From the NCBI GenBank assembly GCA_946902875.1, contig OX336343.1, forward strand, positions 9,847,754 through 9,911,753: a stretch of DNA of 64,000 bases, written 5' to 3'. Made by a program: the position numbers and the translations under genes. Below, piece by piece: positions 11,404-21,235 of this stretch. The number at the start of each line of letters is the position of its first letter. Positions within the stretch are counted from its first letter, which is position 1. The notes under the pieces were generated by a model. The model made no database searches, was not told where the DNA came from, and worked only from the letters and a program-made list of their open reading frames with translations. The stretch is from Nematopogon swammerdamellus (taxonomy: Eukaryota > Arthropoda > Insecta > Lepidoptera > Adelidae).

Positions 11404-11417
11404 GTTTTACATATATG
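11404..11417. repeat. Right 14-bp target-site duplication
   Basis: Exact second copy of GTTTTACATATATG from 8583-8596, marking the outer end of the composite insertion. The 5' flanks differ (TTTT against AATA), so the match is limited to the duplicated target. Confidence 0.75.
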
Positions 11418-11799
11418 GTTTTTATTGTAAAGACTACGGTATTTTTGGGAAAAACAGTACTCAGACTCTTAGATAAAATTACGGTCAGTTATAACGCATC
11501 CTTAATAGTGTAATAACTCTTTTCAATTAACATTGTTTAAAAAGTCGTCGTTTAAAATTATTCTCATAAATTATTTTTATGTTTGAAGACAGTTATAATT
11601 ATAATTATTATATTATAAGAAAATTATAATTATTATATTATAAAATCTAACACTATTACAAGTTTTTTGAACTTTTAGATAATCTATGTCTTATTAATTG
11701 TACATTATTCTTACACGTGTAATCATAGTTATGTATGTTTGTCGGAATTAAGAGAGGAATCATGAATCTATTTTTTGGCATAGCATATGTTCTAGTGCA
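11418..11799. other. AT-rich non-coding stretch, nothing recognised
   Basis: Low-complexity AT sequence with a short local duplication of ATAATTATTATATTATAA around 11595-11645. No ORF or repeat family is recognised. Confidence 0.5.
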
Positions 11800-12115
11800 C
11801 TTGGTAAAGTCATGATTCCTTTCTCCCCTATGGTCCTATAAGTATCTCCACTTTTCATATTTAAAATGTACCGCAAGCCGCTCTTCTGTAATAAAAATAT
11901 TCTATTTGAATCTGCCGCATTTCCTCAAAACATAAGGCCATATGACATGATGCTCTCAAAATAGGTATGATATACCGTATTTTCAGCATGAGTTCCGCAT
12001 AGCTCTTTAATTATTTTTTTATAAGATAACAAGCTGAGTGACCTAGAATAAGACTTTTTTCAAACGCCTGTACAGATATTTTATACAGTCTGCATATTGA
12101 ATTCTCTGTGAATTT
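11800..12115 (-). pseudogene. Degraded jockey-like reverse transcriptase fragment
   Basis: Minus-strand translation gives VYHTYFESIMSYGLMF, a stop where tryptophan is expected, GNAADSNRIFLLQK, then RYILNMKSGDTYRTI and GIMTLPSALEHM. The pattern 'YF.SImsYGl.fWGn..d...iflLQKra.R' is characteristic of the C-terminal third of jockey/I-group non-LTR retrotransposons. The stop in place of Trp and the absence of flanking RT motifs mark it as an old dead fragment. Confidence 0.7.
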
Positions 12116-13180
12116 TCAAAATCGAGTATGTTTCAAAAATCAAAATCGAGAGTGTACCCCCAAGCGTGTATGGAAATTACACAAAATAGAATCGTAGCAT
12201 TTAGTTATGATTTGGTTACATAAAAACGTCGTTGCAGCACGTATTACGTGCTTATACTAAGCATAATTCAGAAATCTCTGCCCAAGGCCAACAATGCCGC
12301 GAGCGGAGCTGCAAGTACAGGCTAGTTCACTATAATTGGTCTGACTGACTGGTCTATCAGTTTTTCCCAGAGATCTCTCCTCATTGATATGCTCACATTT
12401 TCAGCCTCCGTCGTTTTCACGAGTGGCTGCGCGCGCGCCGTCTTATCTGGCGTCCCGAGACGGCGCCAATAGCGGCTTTCCTTCCAGCTTAAAGGCTTAT
12501 TTTTTCTCTCGATACGTTTTCTAACGTGATCAATAGACTAGATCGGTTTTCAATTCAGCAGTAATTTTTACCACGTTTACAGTACACGAGCGTACATGTT
12601 CTAACATGCGGTCGTTTAGTATTGCTAGATTAATAGTAATATGGAAGCTTGTAGTAAGCTCGTGTCCCTGCGGTTACATTCTATGCATCAACAATAATCA
12701 AGTACCAGTAATATTGTTCTGATTCACCCCCGTCTGCATCTGAAATATCAACGGTTACGAGCTTAGGCAAAAAATAATATATTCTTAGAAACGGTTTTCG
12801 TTATATGTACGGCGATCTTAGTCTATTTACACAATTTAATTTTACAAAATTACGTTCTTGTAACTTCTATTCAGTTGGTTTTATAATATAAAATATATTT
12901 ATTTTTATTTATTTTTGATTTTCGTTTATTTGGGAAATCAACAGCACTTTTACAATAGGTGATGATAACATATAGGTTAATACCATAAAAGCCAATTATA
13001 GATTTCCACTGCTTAATCAGATTATAATGTGCTATGCCTTGCTACCTTGCTATTTGTATATTATATGGTAATTTACACTTACATATAATATTTACATACC
13101 TTATAGTATTTACTTTAAGTATATAGCTATGTATATGTTTGCGTTCATTTATAGTTTTATGCTTCACACTTAACTTTTGC
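12116..13180. other. Non-coding stretch, no gene seen
   Basis: AT-rich with one GC-rich patch (12425-12480, CGCGCGCGCCGTC and GACGGCGCCAATAG). The patch is distantly like the GC block at 8258-8290, so it may be an eroded repeat. No ORF with coding character. Confidence 0.5.
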
Positions 13181-13185
13181 ACTGA

Positions 13186-13420
13186 ATTACATACATACAT
13201 ACATACATACGTCTATAAAACCGTTTTTAGGGTTCCGTATCCGTCGTACAGGACCCTATTACTACGCCGTCTGTCTGCCTGTCTGTCTGTCAGTCTGTCT
13301 GCCCGAGGGCTGTATCTCTTGAACCGTAATAGGTAGCTCGTTGAAATTTTCACAGAATATGTGTTATTATGGCCGATATAACAACAAATAATAAAAATAA
13401 GAAAAAGTAAAAAAATCACG
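13186..13420 (+). repeat. Dispersed repeat, AGGGTTCCGTA / GTCTGTCTGTC family
   Basis: Begins after a (CATA)n run (about 13186-13210). Shows AGGGTTCCGTATCCGTCGTA, a GTCTGTCTGTC-rich run, GGCTGTATCTCTTGAACCG, TTGAAATTTTCACAGAATAT and GCCGATATAACAAC. The same order of blocks recurs at 26738-27115 (reverse), 31905-32160 and 45603-45962. It is non-autonomous; no protein is encoded. The 3' module (TCGCACTTGGCCGG) is missing from this copy. Confidence 0.8.
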
Positions 13421-13509
13421 GGGTCAAGAAACTAAAAAGTGTATGCGCGCCATCTACAGAAAACAATATGAAGCATTTTAACCAATCATGAATTTTAACT
13501 AATATGAAG

Positions 13510-14570
13510 CACTAGCTTTTGCCCGCGGCTTCGCTCGCGTGAAATTCGTATTTCAAAGGAATAAAGTAAGTAACTAAGGCCAATCTGCGTTAAGGTAAAC
13601 AATAAACCTTCTCAACTAAAGTAAGTAACTAACGGCGAGGCTTCAGGCTGAGCTGCATTCTGGAAGACAATAAACCTTCTCGAAGAAAGTAAGTAATTGA
13701 GGGCGAGGCCGAAGGCCGAGCTGCGTTTAGGAAGACTATAAACCTTCTTGATGAAAGTAAGTAACTGAGGGCGAGGCCGAAGGCCGAGCTGCGTTCAGGA
13801 AGACTATAAACCTTCTCGAAGAAATTAAGTAATTGAGGACGAGGCCGAAGGCCGAGCTGCGTTCAGGAAGACGATAACCTTTTCGAAGAAAGTAAGTAAC
13901 AGAAGGCGAGGCCGAAGGCCGAGCTACGTTCAGGAAGACCATAAACCTTCTCGAAGAAAGTAAGTAACTGAGGGCGAGGCCGAAGGCCGAGCTGCGTTCA
14001 GGAAGACGATAACCTTTTCGAAGAAAGTAAGTAAATAAGGGCGAGGCCGAAGGCCGAGCTGCGTTCAGGAAGACCATAAACCTTCTCGAAGAAAGTAAGT
14101 AAATAAGAGCGAGGCCGGAGGGCGAGCTGCGTTCAGGAAGACTATAAACCTTTTCGAAGAAATCAAGTAATTGAGGGCGAGGCCGAAGGCCGAGCTGCGT
14201 TCAGGAAGACTATAAACCGTCTTGAAGAAAGTAAGTAACTATCGCCCATAGTTACTTACTGTCAGCGTCTTCCAGGATACAGCTCGGCCTTCGGCCCTTA
14301 GTTACTTACTTTCTTCGGGAAGGATTATAGTCTTCCTGAACGCAGCTCGACCTTAGGCCTCGCCCTCAGTTACTTACTTTCTTCGAGAAGGTTGAAGGTC
14401 TTCCTGAACGCAGCTCGGCCTTCGGCCTCGCCTTTTGTATGTTACTTACTTCCTTTGAGAATGTTTATTATTTATCTGAATCCAGTTCACCCTCCGGCCC
14501 CGGCCTAAGTTAAGTAACTTTTTTCTTTTGAAATACGAAATTCACGCGAGCGAATCCGCGTGAAAAAACT
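13510..14570. repeat. 69-bp tandem repeat in an inverted, hairpin-like element
   Basis: Outer ends are inverted: GCGGCTTCGCTCGCGTGAA and ATTCGTATTTCAAA near 13525-13557, and their reverse complement near 14525-14560. Between them, about ten direct copies of a unit with GAGGCCGAAGGCCGAGCTGC, AGGAAGACTATAAACC and AAGTAAGTAACTGA run from about 13560 to 14238. Three to four inverted copies follow to about 14520. Period is about 69 bp. Chance ORFs across it are by-products of the period. Fragments of the same family lie at 35600-36050 and 51115-51165. Confidence 0.85.
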
Positions 14571-14748
14571 ATCGTTATTAAAATAAGAAACTTCAGTTAA
14601 AATAAATGAAATACTAAAGTAAAATATTCCACCTATTAGCGTAACCGGAACTGAATTTTATTTAGCCTATCCTGTGTCACGTATAGTTAAATGTGCATGT
14701 ACTAATTTTAATTGAATTTAGATGATCGGCTTAAATTTTATGGAAAAT
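14571..14748. other. Flank of hairpin repeat
   Basis: Contains AGCGTAACCGGAACTGAATT at about 14639-14658. The reverse complement of this occurs at 35829-35855 next to the same hairpin-repeat family, so it is probably part of one dispersed element. Confidence 0.5.
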
Positions 14749-15836
14749 AGTTTTTGCCCTCGGCTTCGCTCGCTGTAGACTCGATCTCGAACGTAAATCC
14801 GATTTAAACGCAAATATGATAATAAACTGTCGTTTCTCTTATATTCTCCCTCTCCCTCTCCCTCTCCCTCTCCCTCTCCCTCTCCCTCTCCCTCTCCCTC
14901 TCCCTCTCCCTCTCCCTCTCCCTCTCCCTCTCCCTCTCCCTCTCCCTCTCCCTCTCCCTCTCCCTCTCCCTCTCCCTCTCCCTCTCCCTCTCCCTCTCCC
15001 TCTCCCTCTCCCTCTCCCTCTCCCTCTCCCTCTCCCTCTCCCTCTCCCTCTCCCTCTCCCTCTCCCTCTCCCTCTCCCTCTCCCTCTCCCTCTCCCTCTC
15101 CCTCTCCCTCTCCCTCTCCCTCTCCCTCTCCCTCTCTCTCTCCCCCACCCTCCTTCCCCTTCCTTCATCTCCCTACCTCCGCTCCTCTCTCGACCCTTGC
15201 TCCCTACCCCCCCCCCCCCCTTTGCCGACCCCTCCCCCCTCCCTTCCATCTCTCTATGTCAACCTCCCCTCTCGGCCCTCCCTCACCTCCCTCCACCTCC
15301 CCTCTCGCCCCTCTCTCACCTCCCTCCCTCTATGCCTCTATTTACCCCCACCCCCTTTCCCCCTTCGTTCCGCGTTCATAGCTCCCCCTCGCTCCCTCCC
15401 TCTCTACCCAATCGAAAATCCTAATATACACTTCATTTACAGGAAAACCTAAACGAAAATCCTAAGCCTTCAAGTTCTCACAGAAAACAGGATGGTACGG
15501 AAACCTTTTTACGCAAGGTCGACTCGAACTTGACTACTTTTTTTCAAAATTATCTTACCATGGGATATACACTTAATTTACAGGATAACCTAAACGAAAA
15601 TCCTAAGTTTTTTAGTTCTCGCAGAAATCGGGATGGTACGGAACCCTCTTTACGCGAGCTCGTCTCGAACTTGACCACTTTTTTTCAAAATTATGTTACT
15701 CCGGGATATACACTACCACTATACATAGTTTCGTCAAAATCCGCCCAGCCGTTCAGGCGTGAAAGAGGAACAAACAAACAAACAAACAAACAAACAAACA
15801 TACTTTCATATTTATGATATTAGTGAGATGAGATGA
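14749..15836 (+). mobile_element. Non-autonomous element, copy 1, with (CTCCCT)n tract
   Basis: Opens with AGTTTTTGCCCTCGGCTTCG, then a (CTCCCT)n tract at about 14845-15143, a C-rich pyrimidine region to about 15410, two internal repeats of CCTAAACGAAAATCCTAAG-type sequence (about 15448 and 15589), the block CAAAATCCGCCCAGCCGTTC, an (ACAA)n tail at about 15771-15798 and ATATTAGTGAGATGAGATG. The ending is like those of many lepidopteran short retroelements. Long Leu-Pro, Arg-Glu and Arg-Gly ORFs here are artefacts of the hexanucleotide. Confidence 0.75.
14845..15143. repeat. (CTCCCT)n hexanucleotide microsatellite, long allele
   Basis: About 50 perfect copies of CTCCCT. It is a pure polypyrimidine/polypurine mirror repeat, a class able to form triplex (H-)DNA. 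The sister copy at 16070-16229 is about half as long, so the tract length is unstable. Confidence 0.97.
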
Positions 15837-15973
15837 GATATGAGATATGAGATGAGATGAGATGAGATATGAGATGAGATATGAGATGAGATATGAGATG
15901 AGATGAGATATGAGATGAGATGAGATATGAGATGAGATATGAGATGAGATATGAGATATGAGATGAGATGAGA
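15826..15973. repeat. (GAGAT/GATAT)n satellite between the two element copies
   Basis: About 148 bp of GAGATGAGAT and GAGATATGAGAT permutations, extending the GTGAGATGAGATG tail of copy 1 up to the first base of copy 2. Copy 2 ends with only three such units (16918-16932). The tract therefore grew from the tail of copy 1. Confidence 0.9.
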
Positions 15974-16932
15974 AGTTTTTGCCCTCGGCTTCGCTCGCTG
16001 TAGACTCGATCTCGAACGTAAATCCGATTTAAACGCAAATATGATAATAAACTGTCGTTTCTCTTATATTCTCCCTCTCCCTCTCCCTCTCCCTCTCCCT
16101 CTCCCTCTCCCTCTCCCTCTCCCTCTCCCTCTCCCTCTCCCTCTCCCTCTCCCTCTCCCTCTCCCTCTCCCTCTCCCTCTCCCTCTCCCTCTCCCTCTCC
16201 CTCTCCCTCTCCCTCTCCCTCTCCCTCTCTCTCTCCCCCACCCTCCTTCCCCTTCCTTCATCTCCCTACCTCCGCTCCTCTCTCGACCCTTGCTCCCTAC
16301 CCCCCCCCCCCCCCTTTGCCGACCCCTCCCCCCTCCCTTCCATCTCTCTATGTCAACCTCCCCTCTCGGCCCTCCCTCACCTCCCTCCACCTCCCCTCTC
16401 GCCCCTCTCTCACCTCCCTCCCTCTATGCCTCTATTTACCCCCACCCCCTTTCCCCCTTCGTTCCGCGTTCATAGCTCCCCCTCGCTCCCTCCCTCTCTC
16501 CCCAATCGAAAATCCTAATATACACTTCATTTACAGGAAAACCTAAACGAAAATCCTAAGCCTTCAAGTTCTCACAGAAAACAGGATGGTACGGAAACCT
16601 TTTTACGCAAGGTCGACTCGAACTTGACTACTTTTTTTCAAAATTATCTTACCATGGGATATACACTTAATTTACAGGATAACCTAAACGAAAATCCTAA
16701 GTTTTTTAGTTCTCGCAGAAATCGGGATGGTACGGAACCCTCTTTACGCGAGCTCGTCTCGAACTTGACCACTTTTTTTCAAAATTATGTTACTCCGGGA
16801 TATACACTACCACTATACATAGTTTCGTCAAAATCCGCCCAGCCGTTCAGGCGTGAAAGAGGAACAAACAAACAAACAAACAAACAAACAAACATACTTT
16901 CATATTTATGATATTAGTGAGATGAGATGAGA
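15974..16932 (+). mobile_element. Non-autonomous element, copy 2
   Basis: Same order as copy 1 from AGTTTTTGCCCTCGGCTTCG to ATATTAGTGAGATGAG, differing by almost nothing outside the microsatellite. One visible change: CTCTACCCA at about 15403 reads CTCTCCCCA at about 16497. The (CTCCCT)n tract spans about 16070-16229. It is either a tandem duplication of copy 1 or a fresh insertion into the GAGAT tail of copy 1. Confidence 0.8.
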
Positions 16933-16959
16933 AGTGAGATTTCATAAAACACGCCATAG

Positions 16960-17042
16960 ATGGCGTAAGTGGCGCTGGCCATGACATGGCGATACGGAAC
17001 CCTCGGTGCGCGAGTTCGACTCGCACTTGGCCGGTTTTTTTA
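16960..17042 (+). repeat. 3' end of GGTTCCGTA/CTTGGCCGG dispersed family
   Basis: GATACGGAACCCTCGGTGCG, CGAGTTCGACTCGCACTTGG, then CCGGTTTTTTTA. This 3' module also ends the copies at 32110-32160 and 45905-45962. The copy is 5'-truncated. Confidence 0.75.
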
Positions 17043-17139
17043 TTTGTATGTAGAAAACGAAAATCTAAAAATGTTACGTAATATAATGCTGCGTGCTCCT
17101 CTCACTACAATTACGTATGTATGTGATATCTACACTACC

Positions 17140-17340
17140 TTGTCCTACACTGGCGGCCGTGGACAGGAAAACGGAGTGTGGGAAGACCACCCGCCAGATG
17201 GGACTACGACATCAAGTACGTCGGCGGAAAGCAGTGGTTCCGTATCGCTGAAGGCCGGGAGGACTGGAGGAAAATTGGAGAGGAGTATGTCCAGCAGTGG
17301 ACGCTTACACGCTGACTCACTGACTCACTGACTGACTGTG
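17140..17340 (+). pseudogene. RTE-like retrotransposon 3' end (ORF2 C-terminus)
   Basis: In one frame, RWDYDIKYVGGKQWFRIAEG is followed by REDWRKIGEEYVQQWTLTR and a stop, then a (CTGA)n tail at about 17312-17337. Endings of the form 'W.dDi..v....W...A..R..Wr..gE.YvqqWt' are typical of RTE-clade ORF2 proteins. The copy is severely 5'-truncated. A sister fragment lies at 60790-60990. Confidence 0.75.
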
Positions 17341-17374
17341 ATATCTACGGTAAACTTTGTAACGCTCCCCCCGC

Positions 17375-17530
17375 CCATATAATATTTCCCTCCAAGTACA
17401 GTCTCGGGTCCTTCAAGAAGGGAGTGAATGGGCACCTGTCAGACCGCTATGGCATTCACAACCCCGCATACGACCGAATGTCCATGGGCATCGTTAGATA
17501 CCTTATGGGTGGTATATAAAAAATAAATAA
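17375..17530 (+). pseudogene. Non-LTR retrotransposon C-terminal fragment
   Basis: Reads FPSKYSLGSFKKGVNGHLSD then RYGIHNPAYDRMSMGIVRYL and a stop, followed by an A-rich tail. The same protein end is seen reversed at 51395-51565 and as a degraded piece at 18404-18472. It is therefore a dispersed retroelement tail rather than a host gene. The clade is not identified. Confidence 0.65.
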
Positions 17531-17960
17531 AAAATGTGAGAAAGCTCAGCGTCAGTTCCGCACATTCCCTTTCGCCATAACCTGTCGGCGGCCGCGCCAG
17601 TCGCGCGTCGCGCGTCGCCCGGGGCACGCGAGCAGAGCCTTGTATGTCCTGGGACTGAGCATTATTTATATCAGCTTACACATCGGATAGCCGAGTGACT
17701 TTGATGTGCCGACAACGCCATGGTGTACGCCCCCCCAGCCAGGGTTACCGCAGTCATTCAAAATTCAGTTTGCTCCCATATTTCCTGCAATTCTTCTCCA
17801 TAGCCCTGCCAAGTTCTGTGGAAAACTAAAGACATATTGCCCAATGAAACGCGAATTCACGGGCCGCACGCAAGCAACAATGTATACATAATGTTTCTTT
17901 ATTTTAATTACACCAATGGCGAGTTAATGTTGATGTTTGGGGCCGTAAGTCGTAAGTTGT
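17531..17960. other. Non-coding stretch, no gene seen
   Basis: Includes a GC-rich patch (17585-17635, CGGCGGCCGCGCCAGTCGCG). No ORF or family is recognised with confidence. Confidence 0.5.
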
Positions 17961-17962
17961 AA

Positions 17963-18133
17963 TTATTTTAAATCAAACAGCTTTACTCACGGTTTCACTC
18001 CGAGCTATGTGGCCTCTGCCAACCGTCGCACAAGGTAGAGTGCTCCATGAAGATGGGCCATTAGCTTGGCCCGAAACGTCGAGCCACATAGCTCGGAGAG
18101 AAACCGTGAGTAAAGCTGTTTGATTTAAAATAA
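17963..18133. mobile_element. Penelope-like element terminal fragment, inverted repeat
   Basis: Arms 17963-18013 and 18081-18133 are reverse complements with about one mismatch (ATCAAACAGCTTTACTCACG; CCGAGCTATGTGGC). The 67-bp loop holds a hammerhead-like motif whose cleavage site falls exactly at the start of the right arm. This order, an inverted repeat around TGAAGAT...CCGAAACGTCGA, is characteristic of Penelope-like element ends. No coding part is nearby. Confidence 0.7.
18042..18084 (+). ncRNA. Hammerhead-like ribozyme motif, probably inactive
   Basis: Stem I GCTC (18042-18045), then C, an extra A at 18047, core TGAAGA (18048-18053), stem II GGGCC/GGCCC, core GAAA (18073-18076), minimal stem III ACGT, cleavage C at 18080 and stem I partner GAGC (18081-18084). 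The extra A between the first C and U of the core breaks the CUGANGA consensus, so the copy is probably inactive. Stem II is stronger than in the 11286 motif, and this is a different subfamily. Confidence 0.65.
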
Positions 18134-18403
18134 TGTCTAACAACCACGGTAATTACCACGGTAAGACCCACGTAAGTTGTAAGTTAGTTTATAAAAATGT
18201 ATAAATAAAAATCTTTAATAAAATGTTGCCACTTTTTGGATTAATTCACAGTTGGGTTTCAGACACACATTCCCACTACTGAGATCATTGAAATCTGAAT
18301 ACAGCTGATGTGTGTATTTCTATTTCTATTTCTATTTAAAAAATCGGCCAACTATTAGGTAATTCTAATTTTAACTCCAGAACTCTATCATCAATCAACT
18401 TTA
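18134..18403. other. Non-coding, no gene seen
   Basis: AT-rich. Contains AATAAA-type signals (about 18206-18222) and a short (TTTCTA)n run at 18318-18338. Nothing else is recognised. Confidence 0.5.
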
Positions 18404-18472
18404 TGGCATGGCATTCGCAACCACCGCGTGCGGCTCAATGTCACGTCGTCGTTAGACACCTTGTAGGTGGCT
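18404..18472 (+). repeat. Degraded retroelement tail fragment
   Basis: TGGCATGGCATTCGCAACC, then CGGCTCAATGTCACG and TTAGACACCTTGTAGGTGG parallel the 3' coding end at 17447-17513 base by base with many substitutions. Confidence 0.55.
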
Positions 18473-18479
18473 CGGCGCC

Positions 18480-18765
18480 ACGTGTCGCGTTTTCTATCAA
18501 AAAGAAGTTGAGGTGTCGTGGTACACACTTCTATGCGATATTATTTTCAACTTATTCTTTCACAGCCTAGCCAACAATCAATACAATGGTTCTACTTCAA
18601 AATACTCTCATAGATTCAAGGCAACAATACGCGCCGCCCAGCCAGTGAGGAACGTAGCAACTTCCGTTCGACTATCGTGACGTTTCACTTTTTCTGAGTA
18701 AGGTCCCCATCCCAAACGTGCGTTCAAAATCTTCGCTTAAAAAAAGTCTCATGTCCTGGTGGATT
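18480..18765 (+). repeat. Dispersed repeat, AACTTCCGTTCG...CCAAACGTGCGTT family
   Basis: Ordered blocks GTGTCGTGGTACACAC, TTTCAACTTATTC, CAATGGTTCTACTTCAAAA, CTCTCATAGAT, GCAACTTCCGTTCG, CGTGACGTTTCAC, TTTTCTGAGTAAGG and CCAAACGTGCGTT recur at 27122-27400 with moderate divergence. No coding potential. Confidence 0.75.
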
Positions 18766-19083
18766 TTTTTATTCATATTGCTGACGGCCGTTTTCAAAAG
18801 TAACCTAATTCATAAATACCTGTCCAGTAATGACAACCCTATTTAAAGTGACGGGAATACACGAACGATTGATGGATGACCAACAACTTACAAGCAGCGA
18901 CTGTCCTCATCGAAATAGAGCTTGCCGTCAGCAATCTTTCGACGCATCTGATTGGATGAGGAGATTCTCACTAGCCAATAATATAGCTCCTCATTGCATT
19001 ATTGACGTCTTGTAAAACTATGATGGCATTTATGAGATGATGTTTGATGACGCTAACGCGAGACCAAAGTTGTTTACACATTA
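18766..19083. other. Non-coding, no gene seen
   Basis: A 61-codon chance ORF at 18830-19015 has no recognisable features. No repeat family is recognised. Confidence 0.4.
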
Positions 19084-19701
19084 CAAGACGAGACGGAAGT
19101 TAACTTTCTCCATACAAAATCGTCTTTCGGCATTAATTTTTTTTACCCCCATTAATAGGATAAGGTTTACCTTATCCTATTTTTACAATTCTTTTTTTGT
19201 TGTTAATAAGGACAGTCGTTCGGAGAAGGATCTACGTTCCTGTCTTTTTATTTTTTAAATATCTAAAGTGATGATGACTCAATAAAGCTTAATGTAAATC
19301 TTAAAGCATCTTAAAGCAATCTTAAGTAGGTAAGCATTTCGGTAAAGTAGACTAAGTGCACATTGAAAAAATTTCCAGTGAAGTTTCTTGTCAGTTCTTC
19401 TTCGCTGTGATAATCGAACTGACGGAATTGACAATATAAATATGACAAGTCTGAGCGCAGTGTGCTGCCAATAGATGCTAAATAAACAATAAACAACAAT
19501 GACTTCATGTCATCAAAAAATAAAAAATACAAATTATTAGCTCTGGTTTTGTAGGTATATTTCATCTAAACAAAACAATCACTGTAACGTAGATTAGATT
19601 GTCCTGAAAACAAGAAAAAATTGTGAAAATCGGATAAGGTAAAAAACATAAATGCCGAAAGACGATTTTGTATGGAGAAAGTTAACTTCCGTCTCGTCTT
19701 A
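19084..19701. mobile_element. MITE with ~48-bp terminal inverted repeats
   Basis: AAGACGAGACGGAAGTTAAC, CTTTCTCCATACAAAATCG and TCTTTCGGCAT at 19084-19132 appear as an exact reverse complement at 19654-19701. The internal ~520 bp is AT-rich and has a second inverted pair (GGATAAGGT/ACCTTATCC at about 19158-19178). No transposase is present. Target duplication is not clear. Confidence 0.8.
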
Positions 19702-19965
19702 AGTCAATGAATTACACGCACTATTTACAAGTGTCGATACATGTGAAGAACATTGTAATTCGAGTGTTTTAATTTAGTGCGCGTCACAAGGTTCTACTGT
19801 AGGTACTGGACGCAAAGTCGATTAAATCACACAATTTCTAGTATTGACTAAATATAATATTTAAATCTGTCTATCTAGGCACCGTAGATGATAATATTGT
19901 GTTGTTCATAAGGTGTCTTCAAGACGAGCATAAGTGAACTTCATTGTTAAAAATTGACATATCGG

Positions 19966-20170
19966 GTTGTTACCACCGCACTGAATGAAACTTCGTCGGT
20001 CGAAACGCCTATGTAAATAGTTCATGTTTTCCGTCCAGTTAAACAGAGCCGACATGAAATGAAGCGAAGTACTGACATGGCGCCTAGTTCACCCGGTGTT
20101 ATGGGCTGATATCACGGATGTTGTAGGTGATGTAGCCAACCGTGTCAGTTTCCATAAAAAAAAGTATGTG
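19966..20170 (+). repeat. SINE-like family copy, 5'-truncated
   Basis: From GGGTTGTTACCACCGCACTG through GACATGGCGCCTAGTTCACC and CACGGATGTTGTAGGTGATG to GTCAGTTTCCATAAAAAAAA. It matches the fuller copy at 33257-33579 with about 10 percent or more changes. It lacks the GTGTGGGGCCGGT head. Confidence 0.85.
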
Positions 20171-21235
20171 CTGGCGCAATCTGCCTTTATATACATTTGA
20201 TCAGTGATTAACATTTTATATTCGTCTCATAATAATTTGTTATGTATGTACACTGGGCCCGGTTGGTTTACCAACCATTCTAATGCATAGCTACCCATCT
20301 ATTTCTTAGTAGGTACTAGGTACTTAATAAACTGTTTCATTCGCACGTCCATGATTTCTCAGCACGGAGCGACACCATTCCACCATAAAGTCCATCTAGA
20401 TTTACAAGATACGGACTTTCTGTAGATGTTATAGAAAGTAATGTATTATTATGACAGATGGACTTGTCAAAATATTCAATAGGTGCTCTAAGATAGCAGG
20501 AATAACTTCATAATGTACGAGTATCTATCGCAAAGTGACAATGCGATTGTTTCTCTTGTCCTATAATAATTCACACCGGTACTGGTAAATAAATTATAGT
20601 ATTTATGCGATGCATGGCGATAATATGCGCCCCTATGACGATACATCACCTGGATGTGGTGCGTACACTAGTTCGTACCCCTTACAAAAATACATCCCGA
20701 CAAGAAACCGGTATCTTCTATAAGATACGTGGACCGATAGGTATCTCTTGTTGGAAATGTTAGATGGAAAGTTTAGGATAGTTCTTGCTGCAACAATAGG
20801 TTCATTCGACACCACAAATACACCAGAGCAGCCGAACGAAGTGTGCTCGGTCGTACGTCGCGTCGGTTCCCGGAACCGATTACCTCGACTACAGGTCTAC
20901 AGGTTGCCTTGTTCGATACTTTGGTGTTCTGGTTGTCGTGTCCACTGTTAATACAGGTAGGAGGGAGGACCCACTCGCCCCCGAGGGTGGTCCCGCAATA
21001 TGTAGAAAGAACTACCTATATTCGAACTACTCGCTCCAATATAACACATCGTGGATCATTTGGTAATTTAGGCGCGAGCACATTCCGAGAAAACCTCATG
21101 CATGACCATGCCATTACAGATCGCCAGGCATAAGCAAACGTCGACAACATTAAATTTATTAGACAGAGACAGGTATAGGATAAGTTTACACGATCATGAC
21201 TAAACAGGAGCACTTAGAGCGATTAGCATAATGAA
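20171..21235. other. Region upstream of IQCA1-like gene
   Basis: No gene or repeat family is clearly seen. GC content rises toward 20830-21000. Small inverted piece GGTTGGTTTACCAACC at about 20261-20277. It may contain distal regulatory sequence for the gene at 21450, but no site can be named. Confidence 0.4.

Noticed and set aside
14816..15424. Long ORFs encoding Leu-Pro, Arg-Glu or Arg-Gly repeats (also 16029-16475)
   Set aside because: They are translations of the (CTCCCT)n hexanucleotide in different frames, with no start context or flanking coding signal.
17971..18130. MITE interpretation of the inverted repeat
   Set aside because: The loop carries a hammerhead-like core with the cleavage site at the arm edge, which fits a Penelope-like end better. 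A partial copy at 52149 also lacks the left arm.
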